From assembly GCA_038884575.1 (NCBI GenBank), contig JAWABQ010000001.1, positions 37,306 through 101,305 on the forward strand: DNA of 64,000 nucleotides, written 5' to 3'. Source of the stretch: JAWAAW01 sp038884575 (GTDB lineage: Archaea > Nanobdellota > Nanobdellia > Woesearchaeales > ARS49). Shown here in pieces: positions 1 to 8,032 of the stretch; within the stretch, counting starts at the first letter, position 1, and each line of letters starts with the position of its first letter. Both the position numbers and the translations under genes were made by a program. The notes under the pieces were generated by a model that ran no database searches, was not told the origin of the DNA, and saw nothing but the letters and a program-made list of their open reading frames with translations.

Positions 1-2
1 GG

Positions 3-1007
3 CACTGCGTAAACGGCACAAGGTTTGTGCCGGTTGAAGTGATGGATGTTGCAGGGCTTGTGCCAGGCGCGCACCTTGGAAAAGGGATGGGAAACCAGTT
101 CCTTGATGACCTCAGGCAGGCGCACGCGCTCATACATGTTGTTGACATGGCAGGCACAACAAATGAGAAAGGCGAGCCCATAGAGCCAGGCACGTATGAC
201 CCTGCATTTGATGTAAAATTCCTTGAAGTGGAGCTTGACTACTGGTACCTTGCAATCCTGAAAAAAGGGTGGGACAAGCTTGCCAGAAATCTGCAGCACG
301 AGCACAAGGAGATTGCAAAGGCGCTCGCAACCCAGCTGTCAGCGCTTGGGGTCACAGAGGCGATGGTTGGTGACGCGATAAAGCAGCTCAGCCTGAGCGG
401 GGACGCAACAGCATGGACAGAGGAGCAGATGCTGCAGATGTCAACAATTCTCAGGAAGAAAACAAAGCCAATGCTCATAGTCGCCAACAAGATGGACATC
501 CCCACCGCAAAAGCCAACCTTGAGCGCGTAAGAAAGCAGTTCCCTGACTACATCTTTGTACCTTGCTCCTCAGAAAGCGAGCTTGCGCTGAAAGAGGCCT
601 CAAGAAAAGGGCTCATAGAATACTTGCCTGGGGGAAAGGACTTCAAGCCAACAGGCCAGATGCAGCCAGCGCAGGAAAATGCGCTGCGGTTCATAAAGGA
701 AAACGTGCTTGATGCTTTTGGCTCAACAGGAATCCAGCAGGCAATCGATACAGCAGTATTTGAGCTCCTGAAATACATCGCAGTATTCCCAGGAGGGGTC
801 ACAAAGCTCGCAGACCAGTTTGGAAACGTGCTGCCTGACTGCTTTTTGCTGCCCTCAGGGAGCACAGCGCTTGACTTTGCAGCAAAAATCCACACAGACC
901 TTGCAAAGAACTTTGTCGCTGCAATTGACGTAAAGACAAAAAGAAAAGTCGGAAGGGACCATATCCTCAAGCACAGGGATGTTATTGAGATACTGACAAG
1001 CAAATAA
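3..1007 (+). CDS. ychF: YchF/Obg-family GTPase with TGS domain (5' end outside window)
   Basis: The reading frame is open from base 3 and runs into the window edge, so the start codon and the Walker A (G1) loop lie upstream. Visible parts are the switch region DVAGLVPGAH, the G4 motif NKMD, a helical insertion, and a C-terminal TGS domain over the last 70 or so residues. YchF proteins are ribosome-associated GTPases/ATPases of the translation machinery in the cytoplasm. The TAA stop is followed at once by the TAG of the convergent GGDEF gene, with no spacer. The family call is strong; the exact cellular role in archaea is not settled. Confidence 0.9.
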   Translation, partial: HCVNGTRFVPVEVMDVAGLVPGAHLGKGMGNQFLDDLRQAHALIHVVDMAGTTNEKGEPIEPGTYDPAFDVKFLEVELDYWYLAILKKGWDKLARNLQHEHKEIAKALATQLSALGVTEAMVGDAIKQLSLSGDATAWTEEQMLQMSTILRKKTKPMLIVANKMDIPTAKANLERVRKQFPDYIFVPCSSESELALKEASRKGLIEYLPGGKDFKPTGQMQPAQENALRFIKENVLDAFGSTGIQQAIDTAVFELLKYIAVFPGGVTKLADQFGNVLPDCFLLPSGSTALDFAAKIHTDLAKNFVAAIDVKTKRKVGRDHILKHRDVIEILTSK

Positions 1008-1994
1008 CTATCTGGCTTTTCCAATTCCTGACGCCTGCTGAATGTCTATGACTCCAAGCGCCCTGTCAAGGATTAAGAAGTTCCTTGTCTGGTTCTTGCC
1101 GTTGTTCTTTGCAACATACAAAGCCCTGTCAGCCTCCTTCAGCAAAGTCTCAGGGGAAACAGAGGCATTCATGCAGGTCGCAATGCCTATGGATATTGTT
1201 GTCGGGAATTTCTCCATAACAAGTCCCCTCAGGCGCTCTGCAAAGGCAAAAGCATGGTCATGCTGGGTTTCAGGAAGGATGATTGCGAATTCCTCGCCGC
1301 CATAGCGCGCAGGGACATCAATTGCGCGAATGGTTGCCCTCAAAACCTCGCCAAGCTGCTTGAGCAGGTTGTCGCCCTCAACATGGCCGTAAGTGTCATT
1401 GTGCTCCTTGAAATTGTCAAAGTCAAAAATAACAAGCGAGATCGGCCTTTGCGACCTCTGCGAGCGCGCAACCTCATTCTTCAGGGCCTCAAGGAAGTAT
1501 GCCTTGTTGTACAGGCCTGTCAGGGCGTCTGTCATTGCAGAATGCTGGGCATTCTGGTAGCGCTGGGCCCTGCCAAGCGCAATGGAAAGCTTGTCAAGAA
1601 GCATGGAAATTATGTCTGTGCTGAGCAATTGCGCTGAAAAGCCAAGCACAAGAGTGGCAGCGTGCTTTCCCTGCAGCCTTACAGGAAAAGCATAAAGCTG
1701 CGCCTTTACCTGCTCTGCATCAGGCACATGGGAGGTAAGCACGTCCTTTGCTGCATTGGCGACAATGACAAGCGTATTGTTCTGGCTCACATGGGTATGC
1801 AATGCCCTGCTCACAGCGAGGAAAATGTTGCTTGCAGGCACTTCTGAAATGTTTGTGCCATTCACCCAGAAAGCGCAATGGTCTGGCTTGAAAACGCGGC
1901 TCATGAAGTCAGCTGTCTGCTGCAGCAACTGCTCCACTGTGGTGGCAGAATTAAGGCAGTCAAGATAATTCAGAAGGATGTCTTTCTGGTCCAT
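1008..1994 (-). CDS. GAF-GGDEF protein, predicted diguanylate cyclase
   Basis: This is a soluble 328-residue protein. Residues about 15-150 look like a GAF sensor domain. Residues about 153-310 are a GGDEF domain with DALTGLYNKAYF, FDFDNFKEHND and an intact active-site GGEEF at 232-236. RAID at 223-226 sits exactly five residues before GGEEF, the position of the RxxD inhibitory site that binds c-di-GMP. All key residues for joining two GTP into c-di-GMP are visible, so the enzyme should be active. A TATA box near 2009-2017 and a GAGGG site precede the ATG. GGDEF enzymes are common in bacteria and rare in archaea. No EAL, HD-GYP or PilZ partner lies in this window. Confidence 0.9.
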   Translation of the reverse strand: MDQKDILLNYLDCLNSATTVEQLLQQTADFMSRVFKPDHCAFWVNGTNISEVPASNIFLAVSRALHTHVSQNNTLVIVANAAKDVLTSHVPDAEQVKAQLYAFPVRLQGKHAATLVLGFSAQLLSTDIISMLLDKLSIALGRAQRYQNAQHSAMTDALTGLYNKAYFLEALKNEVARSQRSQRPISLVIFDFDNFKEHNDTYGHVEGDNLLKQLGEVLRATIRAIDVPARYGGEEFAIILPETQHDHAFAFAERLRGLVMEKFPTTISIGIATCMNASVSPETLLKEADRALYVAKNNGKNQTRNFLILDRALGVIDIQQASGIGKAR

Positions 1995-2094
1995 ACTGCC
2001 CTCTTATGTGTTGCTGTATAAATGGATTATTGTATTGCAGGGATAAGAATAGAAAAATAACTAAAAAAACAAAAAACAATGCGATTACAGCTGC

Positions 2095-2565
2095 TTATGG
2101 CGTGCAGCAGTAAAAGTCTTCGTAGCCTGCAGGAACCCTGCCTTCGCTGCCCACATTCGGGTTTTCGCCTGACCTTATGCAGTTTTCTCCAGCGTTTGGC
2201 GCTGTCATCTTAACCACATATGGCGGGTACGGGCACGGGTTGTCCTTTATGGGCCCTGTGCGCTTGTAGTCAGAGTCATATGTCGGCACAGGGACTGGCG
2301 CTCCGCCTGTGTCCTGAATGCGCTCAGGGAACACATACCCTGCTCCTGCATAGACCCTGTTGTCGCTATAGCGTACAAAACCCATTGGGTCCTGGTACTG
2401 GTCAAGGTCGTGAGCGATTTCTCCGCCGCCGTAAACCTTTGCGTACTGATTTGCAGCAGCCACTTTTGCTGTTGCCCCCTTGAACAAAAGGACAAGGCCG
2501 ACAACTGCAATAACCGCGACTATTCCGAGAATCGCATACGCAACTCCCTTGCTTTCTTCTGCCAT
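2095..2565 (-). CDS. Small membrane-anchored protein with cysteine-rich C-terminus
   Basis: The 156-residue product has a short charged N-terminus, one hydrophobic segment at about 10-28 and an outside domain ending in YCCTP. It resembles the 5655-6110 protein: both start MAEE, share the run LGIVA(V/I)IAVVGLVLL, and end in a cysteine cluster (YCCTP here, YCCCP inside the last 40 residues there). The ATG follows a good GAGGTG site and a TATA box near 2605. The function is unknown. The layout suggests an exported protein anchored in the membrane with disulfide bonds outside. Confidence 0.75.
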   Translation of the reverse strand: MAEESKGVAYAILGIVAVIAVVGLVLLFKGATAKVAAANQYAKVYGGGEIAHDLDQYQDPMGFVRYSDNRVYAGAGYVFPERIQDTGGAPVPVPTYDSDYKRTGPIKDNPCPYPPYVVKMTAPNAGENCIRSGENPNVGSEGRVPAGYEDFYCCTP

Positions 2566-2572
2566 GGTTTAT

Positions 2573-3727
2573 TCACCTCTTTGGTTGTTCTTGATTTGGT
2601 TGATTAGTATATAAATTTTTGCTCAGCATATCAATAATGCGCTGCCTGAATCTCTGCAAATCAGCAGGCCTGAAGTGCGCGCCTGCGGCAGGGATGTGGC
2701 CTCCGCCTGCAGAGTCCTTAAGCCCCTTAACGGCATTCTTGAGCAGCTCGTTCATTTTGATGCGCCTGCTCCTGCACCTTCCGGAAACCCTGATGATGTC
2801 CCTGTTCTTCTCAACAAGGATTATTGCGAAATCCTCGTATTTCGGGTTAAGCGAGAGCATTGTGGAAACAGGCGAGTTAATGTGGTATTTTGGAGTTATT
2901 TCATACCATATCATCCTGAGCTTGTCATCCTTTTGCATAAGCTTTGGCGCATTTTTTATCCACGCGCTTACCTCCTTCTCAAACGACTTCCTGAGCCCGA
3001 CAAGCTTTTTGTTCTTGAGGATATCAGCCGGCGATTTTGCCTTCATAAGGGCATCATAACAGTAATTGATGAACTTGTCGTCGATAATCATCGCGGCAAG
3101 CAGCAGCTCTGAAACCTCGCCAAGCTCAGTCCTGAACCAGTCCTTTGGGTTTGGCTTGAGATTATGGCGCTCAAAAACCTGTGCAAGGAATTCAGGCCAT
3201 GCGCTTCCTGCCATGTCACCAATGAGGCCGACTGATGCAATCCAGCCAAACTCCTCCATTCCCGCATGCCTGTTCGCAAGGTCATATGCAATCTTGCTTG
3301 CAGGATACCTTGAAGGGTCAATGTCGTCTGCCAGCAGCTGGGGCATTGCAAGCACAGCCCTTTCAGACGTTATGTCCTGGAAAAAAGTGTGGTGGTCAAT
3401 TATCAATGCCTCGCACTGTTTTTCAAGGCGCTTCAGAGACGCTGCATCCTCGTGCACAGGCAGGTCTGTAAAAATGGCTTTGGAGACTTTTTTTGATTTC
3501 AGGAGCTTCAGGAGCTCGGGTGAAACAGAATTGCGCACAAACTTCCTTGTCGCATAATGAAAATCAGCAGGCTTTCCCCGCAGGCGCTCAATCATCCTGC
3601 TGAGGACAACTGCAGAGCACAGCCCGTCAGGGTCTGCATCATGGATTATTGCAATCCTTTCTTTTGGCGAGAATGACATGAGAAATTTGTCAATTCGCGC
3701 CCATTGCTCAGGGTTTTTCGGCAGCAT
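2573..3727 (-). CDS. DHH-family phosphoesterase (RecJ/GAN-like)
   Basis: This 384-residue protein carries the DHH superfamily motifs: HDADPDG at about 29-35, TDLP near 88, DHH at 111-113, and the DHHA1 glycine motif GGGHIPAAGAHF near the C-terminus. Family members are metal-dependent nucleases or phosphoesterases, and in archaea they include RecJ-like exonucleases that associate with the replisome. Which substrate this one uses cannot be read from sequence. Its ATG at 3727 lies about 30 bp from the terminator-like hairpin of the structured region upstream, so it may be read through from there. Confidence 0.85.
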   Translation of the reverse strand: MLPKNPEQWARIDKFLMSFSPKERIAIIHDADPDGLCSAVVLSRMIERLRGKPADFHYATRKFVRNSVSPELLKLLKSKKVSKAIFTDLPVHEDAASLKRLEKQCEALIIDHHTFFQDITSERAVLAMPQLLADDIDPSRYPASKIAYDLANRHAGMEEFGWIASVGLIGDMAGSAWPEFLAQVFERHNLKPNPKDWFRTELGEVSELLLAAMIIDDKFINYCYDALMKAKSPADILKNKKLVGLRKSFEKEVSAWIKNAPKLMQKDDKLRMIWYEITPKYHINSPVSTMLSLNPKYEDFAIILVEKNRDIIRVSGRCRSRRIKMNELLKNAVKGLKDSAGGGHIPAAGAHFRPADLQRFRQRIIDMLSKNLYTNQPNQEQPKR

Positions 3728-3756
3728 ACGGCATCACAGCCCGCTGCAGAATAAAA

Positions 3757-4150
3757 AAGGGGCGCGTACCAGAACTAGAATTGGCGATACGCGCCTGGTG
3801 AGAGAGGGGGATGAATGTGATTTCATTTTTTTCCTCATGAGTGTGATCCAGGACAGGCATTTCCTGCCCTGGGGTGATTTTTCGGGGTGGCTGCGCCCTG
3901 TGCGCGCCAACGCAACTCACGCAATGCCACGCCGTGATGCCTTTGGTTCTCTGTTATCACTGCTACCCGGCCCTGTTATCTCCACTGTTTCTTGAGCGGG
4001 ATTATCTTTGCGATGAACAAGCTGAAAGGGATGTGCCCGGGCCTTAGCGGTTGTGTGTTGGCGCTCAGCAGCCGGGTCAATGGTCCGCGAACGCAAGTTT
4101 GTGCGCCGTTGCATCGTGCGCTCGCGCCCTATTTGTTTTTGCTCATCTGG
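3757..4150 (-). ncRNA. Candidate structured non-coding RNA of unknown type
   Basis: The only gap above 300 bp (3728-4249) is not AT-rich as a spacer would be but GC-rich, and holds several perfect stems: 3761-3768 with 3788-3795 (8 bp), and 3848-3852/3854-3857 with 3863-3866/3868-3872. On the minus strand a TATA box (4171-4180) would place a start near 4148, and the first stem is followed by a T6 tract like a terminator, which argues for minus-strand transcription of about 390 nt. I looked for RNase P and SRP RNA core motifs and did not find them. An 82-codon minus-strand frame (3917-4165) is present but has codon use unlike neighbouring genes. Identity is unassigned. Confidence 0.4.
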
Positions 4151-4170
4151 ATGTGTATTAGGCAAAAGAA

Positions 4171-4180
4171 TTATATATAC
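4171..4180 (-). promoter_or_regulatory. TATA box for candidate ncRNA
   Basis: The minus strand reads GTATATATAA here, 20-25 bp before the edge of the GC-rich block. It fits the archaeal TATA-to-start spacing. Confidence 0.35.
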
Positions 4181-4184
4181 ATAA

Positions 4185-4208
4185 CGTACTTATAATATTA
4201 TTAGTACG
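4185..4208. promoter_or_regulatory. Dyad CGTACT-N12-AGTACG, candidate operator
   Basis: The half sites CGTACT (4185-4190) and AGTACG (4203-4208) are perfect inverted copies. They sit just upstream of the TATA-like run (4210-4217) before the AbrB-PhoU gene, where a repressor or autoregulator could bind. Confidence 0.35.
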
Positions 4209-4249
4209 GCTAATATATACTATTAATAGTGCAGAAAGAGGTGGTTTTG

Positions 4250-5182
4250 ATGCACATAAGAAGGCTGGTAAAGGCAGGGCAGACAAGTCATACTGTTTCG
4301 CTGCCAAAAGCTTGGCTTGAAAAGAACAGCCTTGAAAAAGGGGCAACGCTGTACATCCATGAAAAGTCAGATTCTGAGCTGGTTATCACGCCTGTGCTGG
4401 CTGAGCAAAAACCACTCAAGCAAAAAACAGTAACAATCAATGTTGACGGAAAACAGCCTGACACAATCCAAAGGGAAATCTCTGCAGCCTACCTTAACAA
4501 TGCAGGTACAATTGACCTCGTTGGCGAAAGCATCACGCAAAACGCAAAGGAAATCCGCAGGATGATCCATGACTTTGTGGCGCTGGAGATTTCAGAGCAA
4601 AGCGCAAACAGGATTTCTGCAAAAGACCTGCTGAACCTCAAGGAAATTTCTGTTGACAAGAGCATCAAGCGCATGGACATCATAACAAGGACAATGCTGA
4701 ATGACTGCAGGCAGACAGCATCAGGAAAAGATATGAGCGAGAGCGTCGGGCTCAGGGATTATGATGTTAACAGGCTTTACTTCCTGCTCACGCGGCTGCT
4801 CAAGAGCGCGCTGTCAAACCCTGAAATGGCATCATTGCTTGAGCTTGAGCCTGCGCGGGTGTTGGGCAAATGGATGCTTGTCCACTACATTGAGGAGCTC
4901 GCAGACGCTGTAAAGGTGCTTTGCAAGGAATGCGCCTCCCTGAATGCATCAGAAAGGAAGGGAATAACAGAGCTGATACGCCAGCTCGAGCAAGATTATC
5001 TTGACGTGATGAAAGCGCTGCACGAGGGAAACAGGCAGCTTGCTGACGATGTCGCCAGAAGAAGGGCAGGCAGGATGGCATTATGCGCTGAAATAAGAAA
5101 GCTGCCCGAGATTTCGCACAGTTGCAGCGCAATAGCATCGCTGCTGTCAGACATCTCACGGCTCGTTATTGACGAGAACTAG
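4250..5182 (+). CDS. AbrB-PhoU fusion regulator
   Basis: The first 45 or so residues form a SpoVT/AbrB swapped-hairpin DNA-binding domain (GQTSHTVSLPKAWLEKNSLE). The rest is helical and resembles PhoU domains. I chose the ATG at 4250 because GAGGTG lies 7-12 bp upstream; a frame extension to 4229 has no support. Proteins of this type are common archaeal regulators, often tied to phosphate uptake, but no phosphate transporter lies nearby. A paralogue lies at 62893-63768. Both sit beside genes for small exported proteins, and each has repeated or dyad elements upstream. Confidence 0.85.
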   Translation: MHIRRLVKAGQTSHTVSLPKAWLEKNSLEKGATLYIHEKSDSELVITPVLAEQKPLKQKTVTINVDGKQPDTIQREISAAYLNNAGTIDLVGESITQNAKEIRRMIHDFVALEISEQSANRISAKDLLNLKEISVDKSIKRMDIITRTMLNDCRQTASGKDMSESVGLRDYDVNRLYFLLTRLLKSALSNPEMASLLELEPARVLGKWMLVHYIEELADAVKVLCKECASLNASERKGITELIRQLEQDYLDVMKALHEGNRQLADDVARRRAGRMALCAEIRKLPEISHSCSAIASLLSDISRLVIDEN

Positions 5183-5550
5183 ACAAGCATCTGCGGCGGC
5201 TGGATAGTCTGGTATACAGGCGATGAAAGGCACTCCAGCTGGACTTTCAGCTTTGAATAATACATGCAGTCTGCCTTAAGCCCCTGCCTGCCTGGGTTCA
5301 AATAGTCGCACTGGCGCTGGATGAACGTGTCCAATGACGCTGCCCTCTGGCGGGCAAGCTGGCAGACGCCCTCATCAACAGTTATAAGCTGCGCAGGGTC
5401 TTTCTGGTAAACTATCTCCCCCTGCCCCCTTACCTGCTGGTAAGCAGATACCATCCCTGTTGTGGATGCTGAGAAAGTGATTGCAATGCCTGCTATTGCA
5501 ACAACAAGGACTGCGCCGACAATCATAAGCATAATTGCCCTGTCTTCCAT
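5179..5550 (-). CDS. Small one-TM exported protein, unknown
   Basis: The 123-residue product has a hydrophobic segment at about 7-28 (MLMIVGAVLVVAIAGIAITF) and an outside domain of about 95 residues with four cysteines. GAGTG lies just before the ATG and a TATA box (minus strand, near 5590) precedes it. Its stop overlaps the end of the convergent AbrB-PhoU gene by four bases. It shares the one-segment, cysteine-bearing plan of its neighbours but no clear sequence identity. Function is unknown. Confidence 0.7.
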   Translation of the reverse strand: MEDRAIMLMIVGAVLVVAIAGIAITFSASTTGMVSAYQQVRGQGEIVYQKDPAQLITVDEGVCQLARQRAASLDTFIQRQCDYLNPGRQGLKADCMYYSKLKVQLECLSSPVYQTIQPPQMLV

Positions 5551-5654
5551 ATTATCACTCTTTTTTTGACTTAATTTGTCACATTGCTATATAAACATTT
5601 TCATTGCAGGCTAGCTAGGATTAACAAAAAATAAGAAAAAGAAGAGATAAAAAA

Positions 5655-6110
5655 TTATCTCTCTATTACGTATGGTCCGACTGGCACGCCTACATCGCGC
5701 TCGTTCGGCACGCCTGCAAAGTCATTGAATGGCGGTCCCTTAACAAGCGACTGGTCGCCATGGAGGACGCTCTTATCGTTCACTGTCGGGCAGCAGCAGT
5801 ACAGGTTGTCATCGCCGCTCACCAGAACGCCTGGGTAGCGCGGGTCCTGATATCCTGTCTTGAAGCAGCTCTTGCCGAATGCCTTTTCAAAGTCATCCTT
5901 CTGGTACAATGCATCGCGCTCTGTCGGTCCCATGAGCACTGGCGTGCACGGGCTGTCGCACATCGGCTTTCCGCCAAGCGCAGGAACATTAAGTATCTGG
6001 CCTGTCTTGGCTGCCTTTCCGCCTGACAGCAGCAGGACCAAGCCCACCACTGCAATAATTGCAACTATGCCCAGAATCACGAGACTCAGGTTTCTGCCTT
6101 CTTCAGCCAT
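5655..6110 (-). CDS. Small membrane-anchored protein, MAEE family
   Basis: This 151-residue protein begins MAEEGRNLSLVILGIVAIIA and is the closest relative in the window of the 2095-2565 product. It has one membrane segment at about 9-28, then an outside domain with six cysteines, including the triplet in YCCCP. GAGGTG sits nine bases before the ATG, and a strong BRE/TATA (minus strand, near 6160) lies upstream, so it is probably its own transcription unit. Function unknown. Confidence 0.75.
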   Translation of the reverse strand: MAEEGRNLSLVILGIVAIIAVVGLVLLLSGGKAAKTGQILNVPALGGKPMCDSPCTPVLMGPTERDALYQKDDFEKAFGKSCFKTGYQDPRYPGVLVSGDDNLYCCCPTVNDKSVLHGDQSLVKGPPFNDFAGVPNERDVGVPVGPYVIER

Positions 6111-6189
6111 TGAGTATCACCTCTTGATACAGATGTTTATTTGTTTTACTTTACTCATATATAAACTTTTCCGTAAATCGACGAGAATC

Positions 6190-6504
6190 CTATTTGGCTG
6201 TTGCAGTCCCGACAGAAGGGCTTGCGCGCCACTCTTCATATGGAAGGCAGCAGTCTGCTGTCCTTGAGCAACAGGGAGTCACTCCGTCATAGCCGAAAAA
6301 GCACCTGTGGCCAAGGCGCTGGTACCACTGCACCTCTTTTGCGTACACCCCCTTGCCTTCTGCAAGCACAGGCGCAGAGCCCTGCGGGCAGATTCCTGTG
6401 CTTACAGCGCCCGTGATTGACGGGCGGAGGATGTAAAAAAGCAGCAGAATTGCGAATACTGCAACAATGGCAACAATGCAAATGCATACAGCCCTGAAAT
6501 TCAT
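6190..6504 (-). CDS. Small one-TM cysteine-rich protein
   Basis: The product has 104 residues with a hydrophobic segment at about 5-27 and seven or so cysteines after it, including PCCSRTADCC. The ATG overlaps the stop of the Zn-ribbon gene (ATGA at 6501-6504), so it is the last gene of the GTPase/DUF2073/Zn-ribbon operon and probably translated by coupling. Whether it works with those proteins or is carried along is unclear. Confidence 0.7.
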   Translation of the reverse strand: MNFRAVCICIVAIVAVFAILLLFYILRPSITGAVSTGICPQGSAPVLAEGKGVYAKEVQWYQRLGHRCFFGYDGVTPCCSRTADCCLPYEEWRASPSVGTATAK

Positions 6505-6884
6505 TTCTTCCTTAGCCTCCTGAATGTCTCTGCAATGTCAATGATGTACTTGCCGTCTGCAAGCTTGAAAATCAGAGGCTCGCCCTTGAACAGCTGCACC
6601 AGGTCAATCTCATACTTGCCCGGCTTCAGGACCCTGACGCTTTCCAAATCAAGCACAACAGGCTCCTCTGCCTCCTTGACGCCGAGCACGTTAAGAACGT
6701 CGCTCTCTATCTGCTTGCGCTCCTCAACAGAAACTTCAGGAGGCTTTTCATCAGCCTTTTTCAGCTGCTCAAGCCGTTCCTTCCTGATGAAGAAAAAAAG
6801 CCTTGCGCCGCACGGGCAGCCCTTGAGAATTACGTCATTCCCGTCCTCATAGAACGTGTTGCAGCGCACGCATTGGTGTGGCAT
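6501..6884 (-). CDS. Zn-ribbon protein (DUF2072-like)
   Basis: The N-terminus carries a zinc ribbon with CVRC at about 5-8 and CPCG at about 23-26; the remaining 100 residues are charged and partly helical. Conserved archaeal Zn-ribbon proteins of this kind are usually found with DUF2073 and an Era-like GTPase, as here. The three genes are nearly contiguous (three bases between this start and the DUF2073 stop). A role in RNA or ribosome biology is likely from the partners but unproven. Confidence 0.8.
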   Translation of the reverse strand: MPHQCVRCNTFYEDGNDVILKGCPCGARLFFFIRKERLEQLKKADEKPPEVSVEERKQIESDVLNVLGVKEAEEPVVLDLESVRVLKPGKYEIDLVQLFKGEPLIFKLADGKYIIDIAETFRRLRKK

Positions 6885-6887
6885 GAG

Positions 6888-7271
6888 TCACCGTCTGCGC
6901 TTCCGCTTGTCAGAGGTGAGCAGCTCAATCTTGTTCGGGTCCTTCTTTATCTGCTTGACAACGCTTGCCGGTCCAATGATTGTAAGACCCTGCCTGTCGC
7001 CGAGAACTGCGCCGATGATGTCATTCCTGAACTTTTGCAGCCCTGTCAGGTTTGCAGCGTTTGGGTTGATTACTGCGAGCTCAATGCCCTTGAATTCCTT
7101 GTTTATCTCCTCCATTGTCACCTTTATGAGCTCTGTCTCCTCATCCTTTCTTAGCCTGCCCTGCAAAAGGACTATCTTGTCCTGCTTTGCAATGTTTAGC
7201 AGCTTCCTTATCCTTCCGACTGAACTGAGCGCCTCGATTTCAGTGTATGGAAGCAGTTGTATCGTGACCAT
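6888..7271 (-). CDS. DUF2073 family protein
   Basis: This 127-residue soluble protein matches the archaeal DUF2073 family as I recall it (MVTIQLLPYTEIEALSS start, basic tail DKRKRRR). It is one base from the GTPase stop and three bases from the Zn-ribbon start. The tail suggests nucleic-acid contact. No catalytic motif is visible. Confidence 0.8.
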   Translation of the reverse strand: MVTIQLLPYTEIEALSSVGRIRKLLNIAKQDKIVLLQGRLRKDEETELIKVTMEEINKEFKGIELAVINPNAANLTGLQKFRNDIIGAVLGDRQGLTIIGPASVVKQIKKDPNKIELLTSDKRKRRR

Positions 7272-7272
7272 C

Positions 7273-7917
7273 TTATTTCACCAGCTTGAAAATTTTTTCG
7301 TACAAATCCTTGACGTGCCTGCCGTACTTTGCAGAGATTCCAATGACGTCGTACTGCGGGAATGCAGCCTGCACTTTTTTCATGTTGGCCTTCTTGAGGT
7401 CAACCTTGTTGGCGACAATCAGGACAGGTATGTTCCTTGCCTGCAGGTTGCCGATGATTGTGACATTGACCTGGGAGTAAGGGTCCTGGGTTGCATCAAG
7501 CACGACAAGAACAGCATCCATCTCATCCAGCCATTTTATTGACTCAATAACTCCCTTTGTTGCCTCCCTTGCGCGCTTCTTTGCCTTGCTTTCTGACATG
7601 CCTGCCTTCAGGAAGTCCTCGTAGTCAATCTTCGTGGCAATGCCTGGAGTGTCAACAAGGTTGAACATCAGCTCCTTGCCATTCTTGCTCTTGATTGAAA
7701 CCTGCTCCTTGATCTGTATCTCCCGAGTCTCATGGGCAAGCGGGCTTACTTTTCCAAGCTCCTCGCCAACCCAGTCAAGGCATATCTTATTTGCTAAAGT
7801 CGTCTTGCCCGAATTCGGCGGGCCATACAAGCCAAGCTTCAAGTCCTTCCGGCTACCGAAGAAATCCTTCATGAACCTGTTGAAAATCTGCTTTACAAAA
7901 CTGAATGCCACAATCAA
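7273..7917 (-). CDS. Era-like small GTPase
   Basis: This 214-residue GTPase has G1 GPPNSGKTT near 30-38, G3 DTPG near 88, G4 NKVD near 170 and G5 SAKYG near 194. An insertion after G3 contains a basic helix (SESKAKKRAREATKG). No KH domain follows, unlike bacterial Era. It leads the operon with DUF2073 and Zn-ribbon genes. The start is TTG at 7917 or GTG at 7911 after GAGAGTGG. A BRE/TATA (CCGAAAAGTATAAATAG, minus strand, 7970-7986) precedes it. Ribosome assembly is the likely field of action. Confidence 0.85.
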   Translation of the reverse strand: MIVAFSFVKQIFNRFMKDFFGSRKDLKLGLYGPPNSGKTTLANKICLDWVGEELGKVSPLAHETREIQIKEQVSIKSKNGKELMFNLVDTPGIATKIDYEDFLKAGMSESKAKKRAREATKGVIESIKWLDEMDAVLVVLDATQDPYSQVNVTIIGNLQARNIPVLIVANKVDLKKANMKKVQAAFPQYDVIGISAKYGRHVKDLYEKIFKLVK

Positions 7918-8032
7918 CCACTCTCTTGTTTTTTGCCGTTTCTATTGCTATCCCCACTGGCGAGTCGCTGTCTATTTATACTTTTCGGAAGTCCAAAATA
8001 AGAATATAATAAAAAGAAAAAAAGCGGCTTTT

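Noticed and set aside
548..1024. Long open frame on the minus strand opposite the YchF gene
   Set aside because: It mirrors a clear GTPase gene and encodes no recognisable protein.
3757..4150. Identification of the structured block as RNase P RNA or SRP RNA
   Set aside because: The conserved P4/CR-I GAGGAAA-GUC and SRP GGAAGGAAGC-type motifs were not found in a correct position on either strand.
3917..4165. 82-codon frame in the structured intergenic block
   Set aside because: Codon use (CGG, CGC, CCC) and composition are unlike real genes here; stems and promoter/terminator signals favour RNA. Kept as an alternative only.
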